Shown here one piece after another: positions 24,896 through 34,960 of a stretch of 57,286 nucleotides of DNA. The stretch covers positions 1 through 57,286 of the forward strand of contig JACJXF010000016.1 of NCBI GenBank assembly GCA_020636775.1, given 5' to 3'. How positions within the stretch are numbered: the first letter of the stretch is position 1; every line of letters begins with the position of its first letter. The DNA is from Bacteroidales bacterium. Lineage in GTDB: Bacteria > Bacteroidota > Bacteroidia > Bacteroidales > GCA-2748055. The notes under the pieces were generated by a model, which made no database searches, had not been told where the DNA came from, and saw only the letters and a list, made by a program, of their open reading frames with translations. The position numbers were made by a program, and so were the translations under genes.

Positions 24896-25273
24896 ATGGC
24901 AGATATTAATGCACTCGCAGGTCAGTTAGTAGAACTGACAGTTAAAGAAGTTAACGAATTACTTACAGTTTTAAAAGATCAGTACGGTATTGAGCCCGCT
25001 GCTGCAGCTGTTGCTGTTGCAGGTCCTGCTGCCGGTGGTGAAGCTGCAGAAGTTGCTGAAAAATCAACTTTTGACGTTATCCTGAAAAGTGCTGGTCCCG
25101 CTAAACTTCAGATCGTGAAACTTGTTAAAGATTTAACAGGCCTTGGTCTTAAAGAAGCAAAAGCTGTTGTTGACGCTGCACCCGCACCTGTAAAAGAAGG
25201 TGTATCTAAAGACGAAGCTGAATCATTAAAAGCACAGTTAATAGAAGCAGGAGCTGAAGTTGAACTTAAATAG
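24896..25273 (+). CDS. rplL: 50S ribosomal protein bL12
   Basis: A 125-residue L7/L12: N-terminal dimerisation helices (1-35), an Ala/Gly-rich hinge (PAAAAVAVAGPAAGGEAAE) and the C-terminal factor-binding domain (KSTFDVILKSAGPAKLQIVKLVKDLTGLGLKEAK), typical throughout. Recruits elongation factors to the ribosome. Confidence 0.97.
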   Translation: MADINALAGQLVELTVKEVNELLTVLKDQYGIEPAAAAVAVAGPAAGGEAAEVAEKSTFDVILKSAGPAKLQIVKLVKDLTGLGLKEAKAVVDAAPAPVKEGVSKDEAESLKAQLIEAGAEVELK

Positions 25274-25276
25274 GGC

Positions 25277-25346
25277 AAAGGCTTATAACACTTTTAGGGT
25301 TTAGAATCCCAGACCGAAATCAGGCGGGAGGGATTCTAAGCCTTTT
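25277..25346 (+). terminator. rplL-rpoB attenuator with two overlapping stems
   Basis: Inner stem TTAGAATCCC (25301-25310) with GGGATTCTAA (25330-25339), followed by GCCTTTTTGC. Outer stem AAAGGCTTA (25277-25285) with TAAGCCTTT (25337-25345). They share three bases on the 3' side. Probably lets only part of the transcripts continue into rpoBC. Confidence 0.75.
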
Positions 25347-25389
25347 TGCTATTTTATTAGTTTAAGTTCAATATAATCCCAAACCATAC

Positions 25390-28300
25390 ATGTCAACTGT
25401 TAAAACAAATCAGAGGATTAGCTTTTCTTCCAACAAAAATCAACTCGATTATCCCGATTTTTTGGAAGTGCAATTGAAATCATTCAGGGATTTCTTTCAG
25501 CTCGAAACAACCCCTGAAAACAGAAAAAGAGAAGGTCTTTTCCAGGTATTCCAGGAAAACTTTCCTATTTCTGATACCCGCAATAATTTCGTTCTGGAAT
25601 TTATTGATTATTTCGTTGATCCGCCAAGGTATTCCATCGACGAATGTATCGAGCGCGGGCTGACCTACAGCGTTCCGCTTAAGGCTAAACTCAAATTGTA
25701 CTGTACCGATCCCGAACATGAGGATTTTGATACGGTTATACAGGATGTTTACCTGGGTACTGTTCCTTATATGACCGCCAGAGGAGTATTTATTGTTAAT
25801 GGTGCTGAAAGGGTAGTGGTATCCCAGCTGCACAGATCTCCTGGTGTGTTCTTCGGACAAAGCCTCCATGCAAACGGAACCAAACTGTATTCCGCAAGAA
25901 TTATTCCTTTTAAAGGATCCTGGATCGAATTTGCTACCGACATCAATAATGTCATGTATGCCTATATCGATCGTAAGAAAAAATTACCCGTAACCACACT
26001 GCTCAGAGCTATCGGTTACGAAAGCGATAAAGATATCCTTGAAATCTTTGACCTTGCCGATGAAATTAAGGTCTCAAAAACCGCCCTTAAAAAGCTTGTC
26101 GGACACCGTCTGGCTGCAAGGGTTCTGAAAACATGGACTGAAGACTTCGTTGATGAAGATACCGGTGAGGTAGTATCCATCGAAAGAAATGAAGTTATCA
26201 TTGATCGCGAAACCGTTCTTGAAAATGAACATATTGATCAGATCGTGGATTCCGGCGCAAAAACTATTTTGCTGCATAAGGAAACTGCAAACATGGTCGA
26301 TTTTGCCATTATATATAACACACTTCAGAAAGATCCCTGTAACTCGGAAAAAGAGGCTGTAATGCATATTTACCGACAGCTCAGGAACTCCGAACCGCCC
26401 GATGAGGCTACTGCAAGGGACGTTATCGATAAGCTGTTCTTTTCCGATAAACGTTATGATCTTGGAGAAGTAGGCCGTTACAGGATTAATAAGAAACTGA
26501 ACCTCGATATCGCTAATGATACCAAGGTTCTTACCAAACAGGATATAATCGCCATCATTAAGTACCTAATCGAACTTATTAACTCCAAATCGGATGTTGA
26601 TGATATCGATCACCTGTCGAACAGAAGGGTAAGAACCGTTGGTGAGCAGCTGATGAACCAGTTTAGCGTCGGACTTGCCAGGATGGCAAGAACCATTCGC
26701 GAAAGAATGAACGTAAGGGATAATGAAGTTTTTACTCCCATTGACCTTATCAATTCTAAAACCCTTTCATCGGTTATCAACTCATTCTTTGGTACCAACC
26801 AGCTTTCTCAGTTCATGGACCAGACCAACCCGCTTTCAGAAATGACGCACAAACGCCGTCTTTCTGCACTGGGACCAGGCGGTCTGTCAAGGGAAAGAGC
26901 CGGTTTTGAGGTGCGAGATGTGCACTATACCCATTATGGAAGACTTTGCCCGATTGAAACTCCTGAAGGACCAAACATCGGACTTATTTCTTCCCTTTGC
27001 GTATTTGCTAAAATTAATAACCTTGGTTTTATCGAAACTCCCTACCGTAAGGTTGAAACGGGAAAAATTGATCTTACCGAAGGTGGAGTTATCTACTTAA
27101 GTGCAGAAGAAGAGGAAGCCCAGGTAATTGCCCAGGCGAACGCTCCTTTCGATGATAAAGGTAACTTTAAAAATGCTAAGGTTAAGACCAGGTTTAACGG
27201 TGACTTCCCGCTTTCTGATAAAGAGGGTGTTAACCTCATGGACGTTGCTCCAAACCAGATAGCATCCATTGCTGCATCACTAATCCCATTCCTCGAGCAC
27301 GATGATGCGAACAGGGCTCTTATGGGATCAAACATGATGCGCCAGGCTGTACCACTTATTCACCCTGAAGCTCCAATTGTGGGGACCGGGATTGAACATA
27401 ATGTAGTACGCGATTCCCGCCTGCAGGTGCTTGCTGAAGGTGACGGAGTTGTTGAATTTGTAGATGCTAACGAAATCGTAATTCGTTATGCACGTTCGGA
27501 GGAAGACAGATTTATCAGTTTCGATGATGATATCGTAAGATACAGACTTCCTAAATTCAGGAAAACAAACCAGAGTACCTGTGTTAACCTCTCGCCAATA
27601 GTTCATAAAGGTCAGAAAGTTAAACTGGGAGATATTCTTACCGAAGGATACGCCACCGAAAATGGCGAACTGGCACTGGGTCGTAACCTTATGGTTGCAT
27701 TCATGCCCTGGAAAGGATATAACTTTGAGGATGCCATCGTTCTTTCTGAGCGTCTGGTGCGTGAAGATGTGTTTACATCAATACACGTTGACGAATATTT
27801 GCTGGAAGTGCGTGATACAAAACGAGGACTTGAGGAACTTACTTCCGATATTCCCAACGTTTCTGAAGAAGCCACTAAAAACCTCGATGAGAACGGACTT
27901 ATCCGTATCGGTGCCGAAGTTAAACCAGGCGATATTCTTATTGGAAAGATTACTCCAAAAGGAGAATCAGATCCTTCACCTGAAGAGAAACTGCTGAGAG
28001 CCATCTTCGGAGATAAAGCAGGTGATGTGAAAGATGCTTCCCTAAAGGCTGGTCCCTCACTGTTTGGAGTTGTAATCGACAAGAAACTTTTCTCCCGTTC
28101 CATGAAAGACAGAAAAGCCAAAGTCACTACAAAACCCATACTCGATAAAATTGATGAGGAATTTAACAGAAATATTGATGAGCTTCGCAATAAGCTGATT
28201 GATAAGCTTTTCATTCTTGTTAACGGAAAGACTTCACAGGGAGTAAAAGACTACTATGGCGTGGATATCATTGCCAAAGGAGTTAAATTTACCCAGAAGA

Positions 28301-29202
28301 CACTCCAGGAAATCAATTTTAATGATGTCAATCCAAATAAGTGGACCACTGATAAGGATAAAAACGACACTATTAAAAACCTCCTCCACAATTACCTTAT
28401 TAAATACAAGGAAATTGACGGAACCTATAAGAGAAAGAAATACAATATCACTATCGGCGACGAACTTCCCACCGGAATCATTCGGCTTGCCAAAGTATAT
28501 GTTGCCAAAAAACGTAAGATTACTGTTGGGGATAAAATGGCAGGACGCCATGGTAACAAAGGTATTGTAGCAAAAATTGTACGTGACGAGGATATGCCTT
28601 TCCTTGAAGACGGTACCCCCGTGGATATCGTTCTCAACCCGCTTGGTGTGCCTTCCCGTATGAACCTTGGACAGATATACGAAACCGTTCTGGCATGGGC
28701 AGGTGTTAAACTGAACATGAAGTTTGCGACTCCCATTTTCGATGGAGCCAGCATTTCCGAAATTAATGATTATACCGAGAAAGCCGGAGTACCCAAGTAT
28801 GGTAAAACATACCTGTACGACGGAGGAACCGGTGAGCGCTTCGATCAGCCCGCAACAGTAGGTATTATCTACATGCTGAAACTGGGCCATATGGTCGATG
28901 ATAAGATGCACGCCCGTTCAATCGGACCATACTCACTTATTACCCAGCAACCACTGGGAGGTAAGGCACAGTTCGGAGGTCAGAGGTTTGGTGAAATGGA
29001 GGTTTGGGCTCTCGAAGCATTCGGAGCATCCAATATTCTCCAGGAAATCCTTACCATTAAGTCGGATGACGTTGTTGGTCGTGCAAAGGCTTATGAAGCC
29101 ATTGTAAAAGGCGAGCCAATGCCTCCTGCAGGTATTCCTGAATCACTGAATGTTCTTCTTCATGAACTCAGGGGATTGGGACTGAGCGTAAACCTGATCT
29201 AA
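25390..29202 (+). CDS. rpoB: RNA polymerase beta subunit
   Basis: A 1270-residue beta subunit, normal for Bacteroidota. Visible blocks: RSPGVFFG, the rifampicin pocket GTNQLSQFMDQTNPLSEMTH followed by KRRLSALGPGGL with the usual Asp, His and Ser all present (so no classical resistance substitution), MRQAVPLI, KPGDILIGKITPKGE, GDKMAGRHGNKG (catalytic loop lysines) and the C-terminal GGKAQFGGQRFGEMEVWALEA-type block. Follows the rplL attenuator. Confidence 0.98.
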   Translation: MSTVKTNQRISFSSNKNQLDYPDFLEVQLKSFRDFFQLETTPENRKREGLFQVFQENFPISDTRNNFVLEFIDYFVDPPRYSIDECIERGLTYSVPLKAKLKLYCTDPEHEDFDTVIQDVYLGTVPYMTARGVFIVNGAERVVVSQLHRSPGVFFGQSLHANGTKLYSARIIPFKGSWIEFATDINNVMYAYIDRKKKLPVTTLLRAIGYESDKDILEIFDLADEIKVSKTALKKLVGHRLAARVLKTWTEDFVDEDTGEVVSIERNEVIIDRETVLENEHIDQIVDSGAKTILLHKETANMVDFAIIYNTLQKDPCNSEKEAVMHIYRQLRNSEPPDEATARDVIDKLFFSDKRYDLGEVGRYRINKKLNLDIANDTKVLTKQDIIAIIKYLIELINSKSDVDDIDHLSNRRVRTVGEQLMNQFSVGLARMARTIRERMNVRDNEVFTPIDLINSKTLSSVINSFFGTNQLSQFMDQTNPLSEMTHKRRLSALGPGGLSRERAGFEVRDVHYTHYGRLCPIETPEGPNIGLISSLCVFAKINNLGFIETPYRKVETGKIDLTEGGVIYLSAEEEEAQVIAQANAPFDDKGNFKNAKVKTRFNGDFPLSDKEGVNLMDVAPNQIASIAASLIPFLEHDDANRALMGSNMMRQAVPLIHPEAPIVGTGIEHNVVRDSRLQVLAEGDGVVEFVDANEIVIRYARSEEDRFISFDDDIVRYRLPKFRKTNQSTCVNLSPIVHKGQKVKLGDILTEGYATENGELALGRNLMVAFMPWKGYNFEDAIVLSERLVREDVFTSIHVDEYLLEVRDTKRGLEELTSDIPNVSEEATKNLDENGLIRIGAEVKPGDILIGKITPKGESDPSPEEKLLRAIFGDKAGDVKDASLKAGPSLFGVVIDKKLFSRSMKDRKAKVTTKPILDKIDEEFNRNIDELRNKLIDKLFILVNGKTSQGVKDYYGVDIIAKGVKFTQKTLQEINFNDVNPNKWTTDKDKNDTIKNLLHNYLIKYKEIDGTYKRKKYNITIGDELPTGIIRLAKVYVAKKRKITVGDKMAGRHGNKGIVAKIVRDEDMPFLEDGTPVDIVLNPLGVPSRMNLGQIYETVLAWAGVKLNMKFATPIFDGASISEINDYTEKAGVPKYGKTYLYDGGTGERFDQPATVGIIYMLKLGHMVDDKMHARSIGPYSLITQQPLGGKAQFGGQRFGEMEVWALEAFGASNILQEILTIKSDDVVGRAKAYEAIVKGEPMPPAGIPESLNVLLHELRGLGLSVNLI

Positions 29203-29207
29203 TTTTA

Positions 29208-29230
29208 CATATTCCGGACTCCGGAATATG
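29208..29230 (+). terminator. Hairpin between rpoB and rpoC
   Basis: CATATTCCGG, three-base loop, CCGGAATATG: perfect 10-bp stem followed by GTATGTGTTTTGTTTT. Weak T tract; may be an RNA processing or stabilising element rather than a terminator. Confidence 0.6.
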
Positions 29231-29269
29231 GTATGTGTTTTGTTTTAAAAACTTTATAATTATCAACAT

Positions 29270-32200
29270 ATGTCATTCAGAAGGGATACTAAAGTAAAAT
29301 CAAACTTTAATAAGATCTCAATAGGACTAGCATCTCCCGAAGAAATACTGGAACGTTCCAGCGGAGAAGTTCTGAAGCCTGAGACTATTAATTACCGTAC
29401 TTACAAGCCTGAGAGGGACGGACTTTTTTGCGAAAGAATCTTCGGTCCCGTAAAAGACTTCGAATGCCATTGCGGAAAATACAAGCGTATCCGTTATAAG
29501 GGTATTGTTTGCGACCGTTGTGGTGTTGAGGTGACTGAGAAAAAGGTAAGGCGCGAAAGAATGGGCCATATCTCTCTTGTTGTTCCGGTTGCTCATATCT
29601 GGTACTTCCGTTCACTTCCGAATAAAATCGGATACCTGCTCGGACTTCCCACGAAAAAACTGGACGCAATCATTTATTACGAAAGGTACGTAGTTATTAA
29701 TCCGGGTATTAAAGCCGCCGACGGAACCAATTACCTTGATTTCCTTACTGAAGAAGAATACCTCGATATCCTCGATACTCTTCCAAAGGAAAATCAGTAC
29801 CTCGAAGATGAGCATCCTGACAAATTTGTTGCCGGAATGGGTGCAGAAGCACTCTATGAACTGCTCAGAAGACTCGATCTGGATAAATTATCATACGATC
29901 TCCGTCACAAAGCAGGAAACGAAACTTCTCAGCAGAGAAAAAATGAGGCCCTTAAGCGTCTTCAGGTTGTTGAGGCATTCCGTGAATCAAAAGGTATCAA
30001 CCGTCCTGAATGGATGATTGTGAAAGTGGTTCCCGTTATTCCTCCTGAACTGCGCCCATTGGTACCTCTCGATGGCGGCCGTTTTGCCACATCCGACCTG
30101 AACGATTTGTACCGCAGGGTAATTATCCGTAACAACAGGCTTAAACGACTTATTGAGATTAAAGCTCCTGAAGTTATCCTCAGAAATGAGAAACGTATGC
30201 TTCAGGAATCAGTGGATTCTCTCTTCGATAACTCCCGTAAAGCCAATGCTGTTAAGACAGATGCCAACCGTCCGCTTAAATCCCTTTCCGATTCTCTGAA
30301 AGGTAAGCAGGGGAGGTTCCGTCAGAACCTTCTTGGTAAGAGGGTTGACTATTCAGCACGTTCGGTTATTGTCGTTGGACCGGAACTGCAGCTTCATGAG
30401 TGCGGTCTTCCAAAAGACATGGCTGCTGAGCTTTATAAGCCTTTTATTATCAGAAAGCTTATTGAAAGAGGAATTGTAAAAACCGTTAAATCGGCCAAGA
30501 AAATTGTTGACCGCAAGGATCCTGTAGTTTGGGATATTCTTGAAAACGTTTTGAAAGGTCACCCAGTTCTTCTGAACCGTGCCCCGACACTCCACCGTCT
30601 TGGTATACAGGCCTTCCAGCCTAAACTTATTGAAGGAAAGGCAATACAGCTTCACCCACTCGTTTGTACGGCTTTCAACGCCGACTTCGACGGTGACCAG
30701 ATGGCTGTTCACCTTCCCCTTGGAAACCCTGCTGTACTTGAGGCTCAGATACTGATGCTCGCATCACATAATATTCTTAACCCGGCTAATGGTGCTCCTA
30801 TTACCGTTCCTTCACAGGATATGGTTCTCGGACTGTATTATATCACCAAGGCCCGTAAGAGCACTCCGGATCATGTTGTTGCAGGTGAGGGACTTACTTT
30901 CTATTCAGCTGAAGAGGTTATTATAGCCTATAATGAAAAGAAAGTTCACCTTCATGCCATTATTAAGGTGCGTCATGAATCAGAAGTTGATGGAAAAACT
31001 GTTAGTGAAATTATTGAAACTACAGTAGGTCGGGTAATTTTCAACCAGTTTGTTCCCAAATCAATGGGGTATATCAATGAAATCCTTACCAAGAAATCCC
31101 TGAGGGATATTATCGGTAACGTATTAAAAAATGCCGGTACCGCTGCTACTTCCAGATTTCTTGATGATATCAAAAACCTCGGATTCCAGATGGCATTCCG
31201 TGGCGGACTTTCTTTTAACCTCGATGATGTAATTGTTCCGGCTGAAAAAGAAGTTCTGGTAAATGAAGGATATGAGCAAGTTGATGAAGTTCTGGCTAAC
31301 TACAATGCCGGTTTCATAACCAATAACGAACGTTATAACCAGATTATTGATATCTGGACACATACCAATGCCAAACTCACTCAGACCTTAATGAAGCAGT
31401 TAAGCTCTGATAACCAGGGATTCAACCCTGTGTATATGATGCTTGATTCCGGCGCCCGTGGTTCGAAAGAACAGATTCGCCAGCTTTCAGGTATGCGTGG
31501 TCTTATGGCAAAACCGCAGAAATCAGGTTCTACCGGTTCTGAAATTATTGAAAACCCTATTCTTTCTAACTTTAAAGAAGGTCTTTCGGTTCTCGAATAT
31601 TTTATCTCAACCCACGGTGCAAGGAAGGGTCTAGCCGATACAGCTCTTAAAACGGCTGATGCCGGTTACCTGACCCGTCGTCTTGTTGACGTTTCTCAGG
31701 ATGTTATCATTACTGAGCACGATTGTGGAACACTTCGCGGACTGGTAGCAACCGCTATCAAGAAAAGCGAGGAAGTTGTGGAAACTCTGTATGAGCGTAT
31801 TTTGGGCCGTACTGCTGTTCATGATGTTTACCATCCGCTTACAGGCAAGCTTGTTGTTGCATCCGGGGAGGAAATATCAGAAGATATAGCCAAAAATATC
31901 GAGGAATCACCGATCGAACAGGTGGAAATACGTTCTGTACTTACCTGTGAATCGAAAAAAGGTGTTTGCGGAAAATGCTATGGTCGCAGCCTTGCTACAG
32001 GTAACATGGTTCAGATTGGTGAAGCTGCAGGTGTTATCGCAGCCCAGTCGATCGGTGAACCTGGAACACAGCTTACACTTCGTACATTCCACGTTGGGGG
32101 TACTGCTTCAAACGTAACTTTTGAATCCAGTATTGTTTCAAAATATGACGGTATCGCCAATATTGACGAGGTCAGAACAGTAACCAAAGTGGATCCGGCT

Positions 32201-33574
32201 ACCGGAGAAAAAGTGGATATTGTCATTGGTCGTCTGGCTGAATTGAGAATTACCGATAAGAATACAGGTATTGCTCTTACAACCCATAACATACCTTACG
32301 GTTCTAAACTTTTTATCAAGCCGGGAACGGAAGTTAAGAAGAAAGACCTGATTTGCGAATGGGATCCATGGAACGCCGTTATCATTACCGAGGTGGATGG
32401 AAAAATCTCCTTTGAGAATGTGATCGATGGTATTACTTTCCGTGAAGAATCTGATGAGCAGACAGGTTACCGTGAAAAGGTAATTATTGAAACCAGGGAT
32501 AAAACTAAAAACCCTGGAATCAAAATTGTTGGAAAAGACAATGCTGTACTGAAATCCTATAACCTTCCTGTTGGAGCCCATATCTCAGTTAGTGAGGGAG
32601 ATAAGGTTGTAGCGGGAGATGTACTTGTTAAAATACCTAGGGCTGTTGGAAAATCCGGTGACATCACCGGTGGTCTTCCAAGGGTAACCGAGCTATTCGA
32701 AGCCAGGAACCCATCCAACCCTGCTGTTGTTTCGGAAATTGATGGTGAAGTCAGCTTTGGAAAAGTAAAACGTGGTAATCGTGAAATCATTATCCAGTCG
32801 AAAGCTGGTGAACTCATGAAATACCTTGTTCCTCTTTCAAAACAGATACTTGTTCAGGAGAACGATTACGTTCGTGCCGGAATGCCTCTGTCTGATGGTG
32901 CTATTACTCCTTCCGACATTCTGGCCATCAAAGGACCAACTAAAGTTCAGGAATACATTGTCAATGAAGTTCAGGAAGTTTATCGCCTCCAGGGTGTGAA
33001 AATCAATGATAAGCACTTCGAAATTATCGTTCGTCAGATGATGCGTAAGGTTGAGATCGTTGACCAGGGAGATACCAAATTCCTCGAAAAACAGATCGTT
33101 GACAAATGGGAATTTATGGATGAGAACGATTGGATCTATGGTAAGAAAGTGGTAATTGATCCGGGAGATTCACAGAATCTTTATCCGGGACAGATTATTA
33201 CTGCCAGGAAACTGAGGGACGAAAACTCCATGCTGCGCCGTAAGGATATGAAACTTATCGAAGCACGGGATGCCGTTCCTGCAACATCCAGCCAGATTTT
33301 ACAGGGTATTACCAGGGCTTCTCTGCAGACCAAGAGCTGGTTCTCAGCTGCTTCATTCCAGGAAACCACTAAGGTTCTCAATGAGGCTGCTATTCATGGA
33401 AAGATTGACTACCTCGAGGGACTGAAGGAGAACGTAATCGTGGGTCACCTGATTCCTGCCGGAACCGGTATACCTTCCTGTCAGAACCTTGTTGTTGGTT
33501 CAAGGGAAGACTATGAAAAGATGAGAGCCGGAGTTGCTGCAAATACTGCTGTTAAGGCTGAAACTGAAGAATAA
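29270..33574 (+). CDS. rpoC: RNA polymerase beta' subunit
   Basis: A 1434-residue beta' subunit. N-terminal zinc ribbon CHCGKYKRIRYKGIVCDRCG (about 66-85), active-site NADFDGDQMAVHLPL (three Mg-binding Asp), bridge-helix/trigger-loop region, and the second zinc site with CESKKGVCGKCYGRSL. Catalyses RNA synthesis with rpoB, 67 bp downstream of it. Confidence 0.98.
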   Translation: MSFRRDTKVKSNFNKISIGLASPEEILERSSGEVLKPETINYRTYKPERDGLFCERIFGPVKDFECHCGKYKRIRYKGIVCDRCGVEVTEKKVRRERMGHISLVVPVAHIWYFRSLPNKIGYLLGLPTKKLDAIIYYERYVVINPGIKAADGTNYLDFLTEEEYLDILDTLPKENQYLEDEHPDKFVAGMGAEALYELLRRLDLDKLSYDLRHKAGNETSQQRKNEALKRLQVVEAFRESKGINRPEWMIVKVVPVIPPELRPLVPLDGGRFATSDLNDLYRRVIIRNNRLKRLIEIKAPEVILRNEKRMLQESVDSLFDNSRKANAVKTDANRPLKSLSDSLKGKQGRFRQNLLGKRVDYSARSVIVVGPELQLHECGLPKDMAAELYKPFIIRKLIERGIVKTVKSAKKIVDRKDPVVWDILENVLKGHPVLLNRAPTLHRLGIQAFQPKLIEGKAIQLHPLVCTAFNADFDGDQMAVHLPLGNPAVLEAQILMLASHNILNPANGAPITVPSQDMVLGLYYITKARKSTPDHVVAGEGLTFYSAEEVIIAYNEKKVHLHAIIKVRHESEVDGKTVSEIIETTVGRVIFNQFVPKSMGYINEILTKKSLRDIIGNVLKNAGTAATSRFLDDIKNLGFQMAFRGGLSFNLDDVIVPAEKEVLVNEGYEQVDEVLANYNAGFITNNERYNQIIDIWTHTNAKLTQTLMKQLSSDNQGFNPVYMMLDSGARGSKEQIRQLSGMRGLMAKPQKSGSTGSEIIENPILSNFKEGLSVLEYFISTHGARKGLADTALKTADAGYLTRRLVDVSQDVIITEHDCGTLRGLVATAIKKSEEVVETLYERILGRTAVHDVYHPLTGKLVVASGEEISEDIAKNIEESPIEQVEIRSVLTCESKKGVCGKCYGRSLATGNMVQIGEAAGVIAAQSIGEPGTQLTLRTFHVGGTASNVTFESSIVSKYDGIANIDEVRTVTKVDPATGEKVDIVIGRLAELRITDKNTGIALTTHNIPYGSKLFIKPGTEVKKKDLICEWDPWNAVIITEVDGKISFENVIDGITFREESDEQTGYREKVIIETRDKTKNPGIKIVGKDNAVLKSYNLPVGAHISVSEGDKVVAGDVLVKIPRAVGKSGDITGGLPRVTELFEARNPSNPAVVSEIDGEVSFGKVKRGNREIIIQSKAGELMKYLVPLSKQILVQENDYVRAGMPLSDGAITPSDILAIKGPTKVQEYIVNEVQEVYRLQGVKINDKHFEIIVRQMMRKVEIVDQGDTKFLEKQIVDKWEFMDENDWIYGKKVVIDPGDSQNLYPGQIITARKLRDENSMLRRKDMKLIEARDAVPATSSQILQGITRASLQTKSWFSAASFQETTKVLNEAAIHGKIDYLEGLKENVIVGHLIPAGTGIPSCQNLVVGSREDYEKMRAGVAANTAVKAETEE

Positions 33575-33585
33575 ACTATCTGATT

Positions 33586-33909
33586 ATGGAAGACGAAAAA
33601 ACAAACAAAAACCAGATCAGTATTGAACTGAATGAGGAAACTGCACAGGGTGTGTATTCAAATCTTGCAATCATCACCCATTCCGCAGCTGAGTTTATCG
33701 TCGATTTCGTAAGGATTATGCCGGGGGTTCCAAAAGCCCAGGTAAAATCCAGGATTATTCTCACGCCTGAGCACGCAAAACGCTTAATGCTGGCACTTAA
33801 GGATAATATTGCAAAATATGAATCCGTTCACGGTACTATAAAGAATGTGGAAAATGCAGGAGGAACGGTGCTTCCAATGAACTTTGGAGGACCTACTGCG
33901 CAGGCCTGA
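33586..33909 (+). CDS. DUF3467 protein encoded after rpoC
   Basis: A 107-residue protein, acidic N terminus then a compact core: GVYSNLAIITHSAAEFIVDFVRIMPGVPKAQVKSRIILTPEHAKRLMLALKDNI is the DUF3467 domain. Found next to RNA polymerase genes in many Bacteroidota. Function unknown; no catalytic motif is visible. It is 11 bp after rpoC and ends before a strong terminator, so it is the last gene of the large operon. A link to transcription is only inferred from context. Confidence 0.88.
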   Translation: MEDEKTNKNQISIELNEETAQGVYSNLAIITHSAAEFIVDFVRIMPGVPKAQVKSRIILTPEHAKRLMLALKDNIAKYESVHGTIKNVENAGGTVLPMNFGGPTAQA

Positions 33910-33936
33910 TTTTCGACCCGATTTTAATGCTTATTT

Positions 33937-33965
33937 AAACCCCGTATAAAAACGGGGTTTTTTTT
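33937..33965 (+). terminator. End-of-operon terminator after DUF3467
   Basis: AAACCCCGT (33937-33945) pairs with ACGGGGTTT (33952-33960), six-base loop, then a run of T. Confidence 0.93.
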
Positions 33966-33986
33966 CGAATATACTTTAGCGGGAGT

Positions 33987-34015
33987 TTTGCCTTTAACAA
34001 TAATTGTTATATTTG
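33987..34015 (+). promoter_or_regulatory. etfB promoter with a palindrome between the boxes
   Basis: -7 TATATTTG (34008-34015) exact; TTTG at 33987-33990 is 17 bases away, slightly short. TAACAAT-A-ATTGTTA (33995-34009) is a perfect palindrome filling the spacer and overlapping the -7 box, a good position for a repressor. Confidence 0.6.
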
Positions 34016-34051
34016 TCGCCATCAAAAGATAAAAATCTATACTTTAATTCT

Positions 34052-34927
34052 ATGAAGGGCTTAAAAATCATTGTTTTAGCCAAGCAGGTTCCCGACACCA
34101 GGAATGTTGGTAAAGATGCCATGAAAGCAGATGGAACCGTTAACAGGGCTGCACTAGAAGCTATTTTTAATCCGGAAGATCTGAATGCTCTCGAACAGGC
34201 ATTGAGAGTAAAAGATATGGTGGATGGATCAACCATCACCATCCTCACCATGGGTCCCGGAAGAGCTGCTGAGGTTATCCGCGAAGGATTGTACAGGGGT
34301 GCTGACAATGGCTATCTTCTTACCGACAGGAAATTTGCAGGCTCGGATACACTGGCAACATCCTATGCCATATCCCAGGCAATTCGAAAAATGAAAAATT
34401 TTGATATCGTTTTTGCCGGTCGTCAGGCTATTGATGGGGATACAGCTCAGGTGGGACCACAGGTCGCGGAGAAACTCGGAATTCCCCAGGTTACCTATGC
34501 CGAAGAAGTGGTGGAAATAAAAGGCAAGGAAGTAATAATTAAAAGAAGACTTGAGAGGGGAGTGGAACTTGTTTCGGCTACCAGACCGGTTCTTATTACC
34601 GTACATAGCTCAGCTCCGGATTGCCGGCCCAGAAATGCGAAACTGGTTATGAAATATAAGCACGCCCGCACACTTACCGAACAGCAGGATGCATCTGAGG
34701 ACTACCTCGATTTGTATCAGACACGTCCCTATCTTAAAATTGACGAATGGAGTACTGCTGATATCGAAGTCGATGATGAAGCACTCGGACTCTCAGGTTC
34801 ACCAACCAAGGTTAAGAAAATTGAAAACGTTGTTTTCAAAGCCAAGGAGTCAAAAGTACTTTCCCCTTCAGAAATTGAAATAGATGAACTTATGAGAGAG
34901 CTCATCGAAAACCATACCATTGGTTAA
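34052..34927 (+). CDS. etfB: Electron transfer flavoprotein beta subunit, bifurcating-type motif
   Basis: A 291-residue EtfB; the ATG at 34052 is chosen because MKGLKIIVLAKQVPDT is the usual start, and the longer frame begins upstream of the predicted start of transcription. The segment GRQAIDGDTAQVGP (123-136) matches the FAD-binding signature of flavin-bifurcating Etfs (NADH to ferredoxin and a CoA enoyl substrate) rather than the AMP-binding human type. The subunit works with EtfA. It is followed by etfA and an acyl-CoA dehydrogenase, as expected for a bifurcating complex in an anaerobe. Bifurcation itself is inference. Confidence 0.92.
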   Translation: MKGLKIIVLAKQVPDTRNVGKDAMKADGTVNRAALEAIFNPEDLNALEQALRVKDMVDGSTITILTMGPGRAAEVIREGLYRGADNGYLLTDRKFAGSDTLATSYAISQAIRKMKNFDIVFAGRQAIDGDTAQVGPQVAEKLGIPQVTYAEEVVEIKGKEVIIKRRLERGVELVSATRPVLITVHSSAPDCRPRNAKLVMKYKHARTLTEQQDASEDYLDLYQTRPYLKIDEWSTADIEVDDEALGLSGSPTKVKKIENVVFKAKESKVLSPSEIEIDELMRELIENHTIG

Positions 34928-34960
34928 GAAATAATCATGTCGAATTAAATAATTCCTACC

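Noticed and set aside
26780..26900. Rifampicin-resistance substitution in rpoB
   Set aside because: The Asp, His and Ser of the rifampicin pocket match the sensitive form.
27612..28214. 200-residue Ser-rich minus-strand frame
   Set aside because: Shadow of rpoB; composition follows from the rpoB codons.
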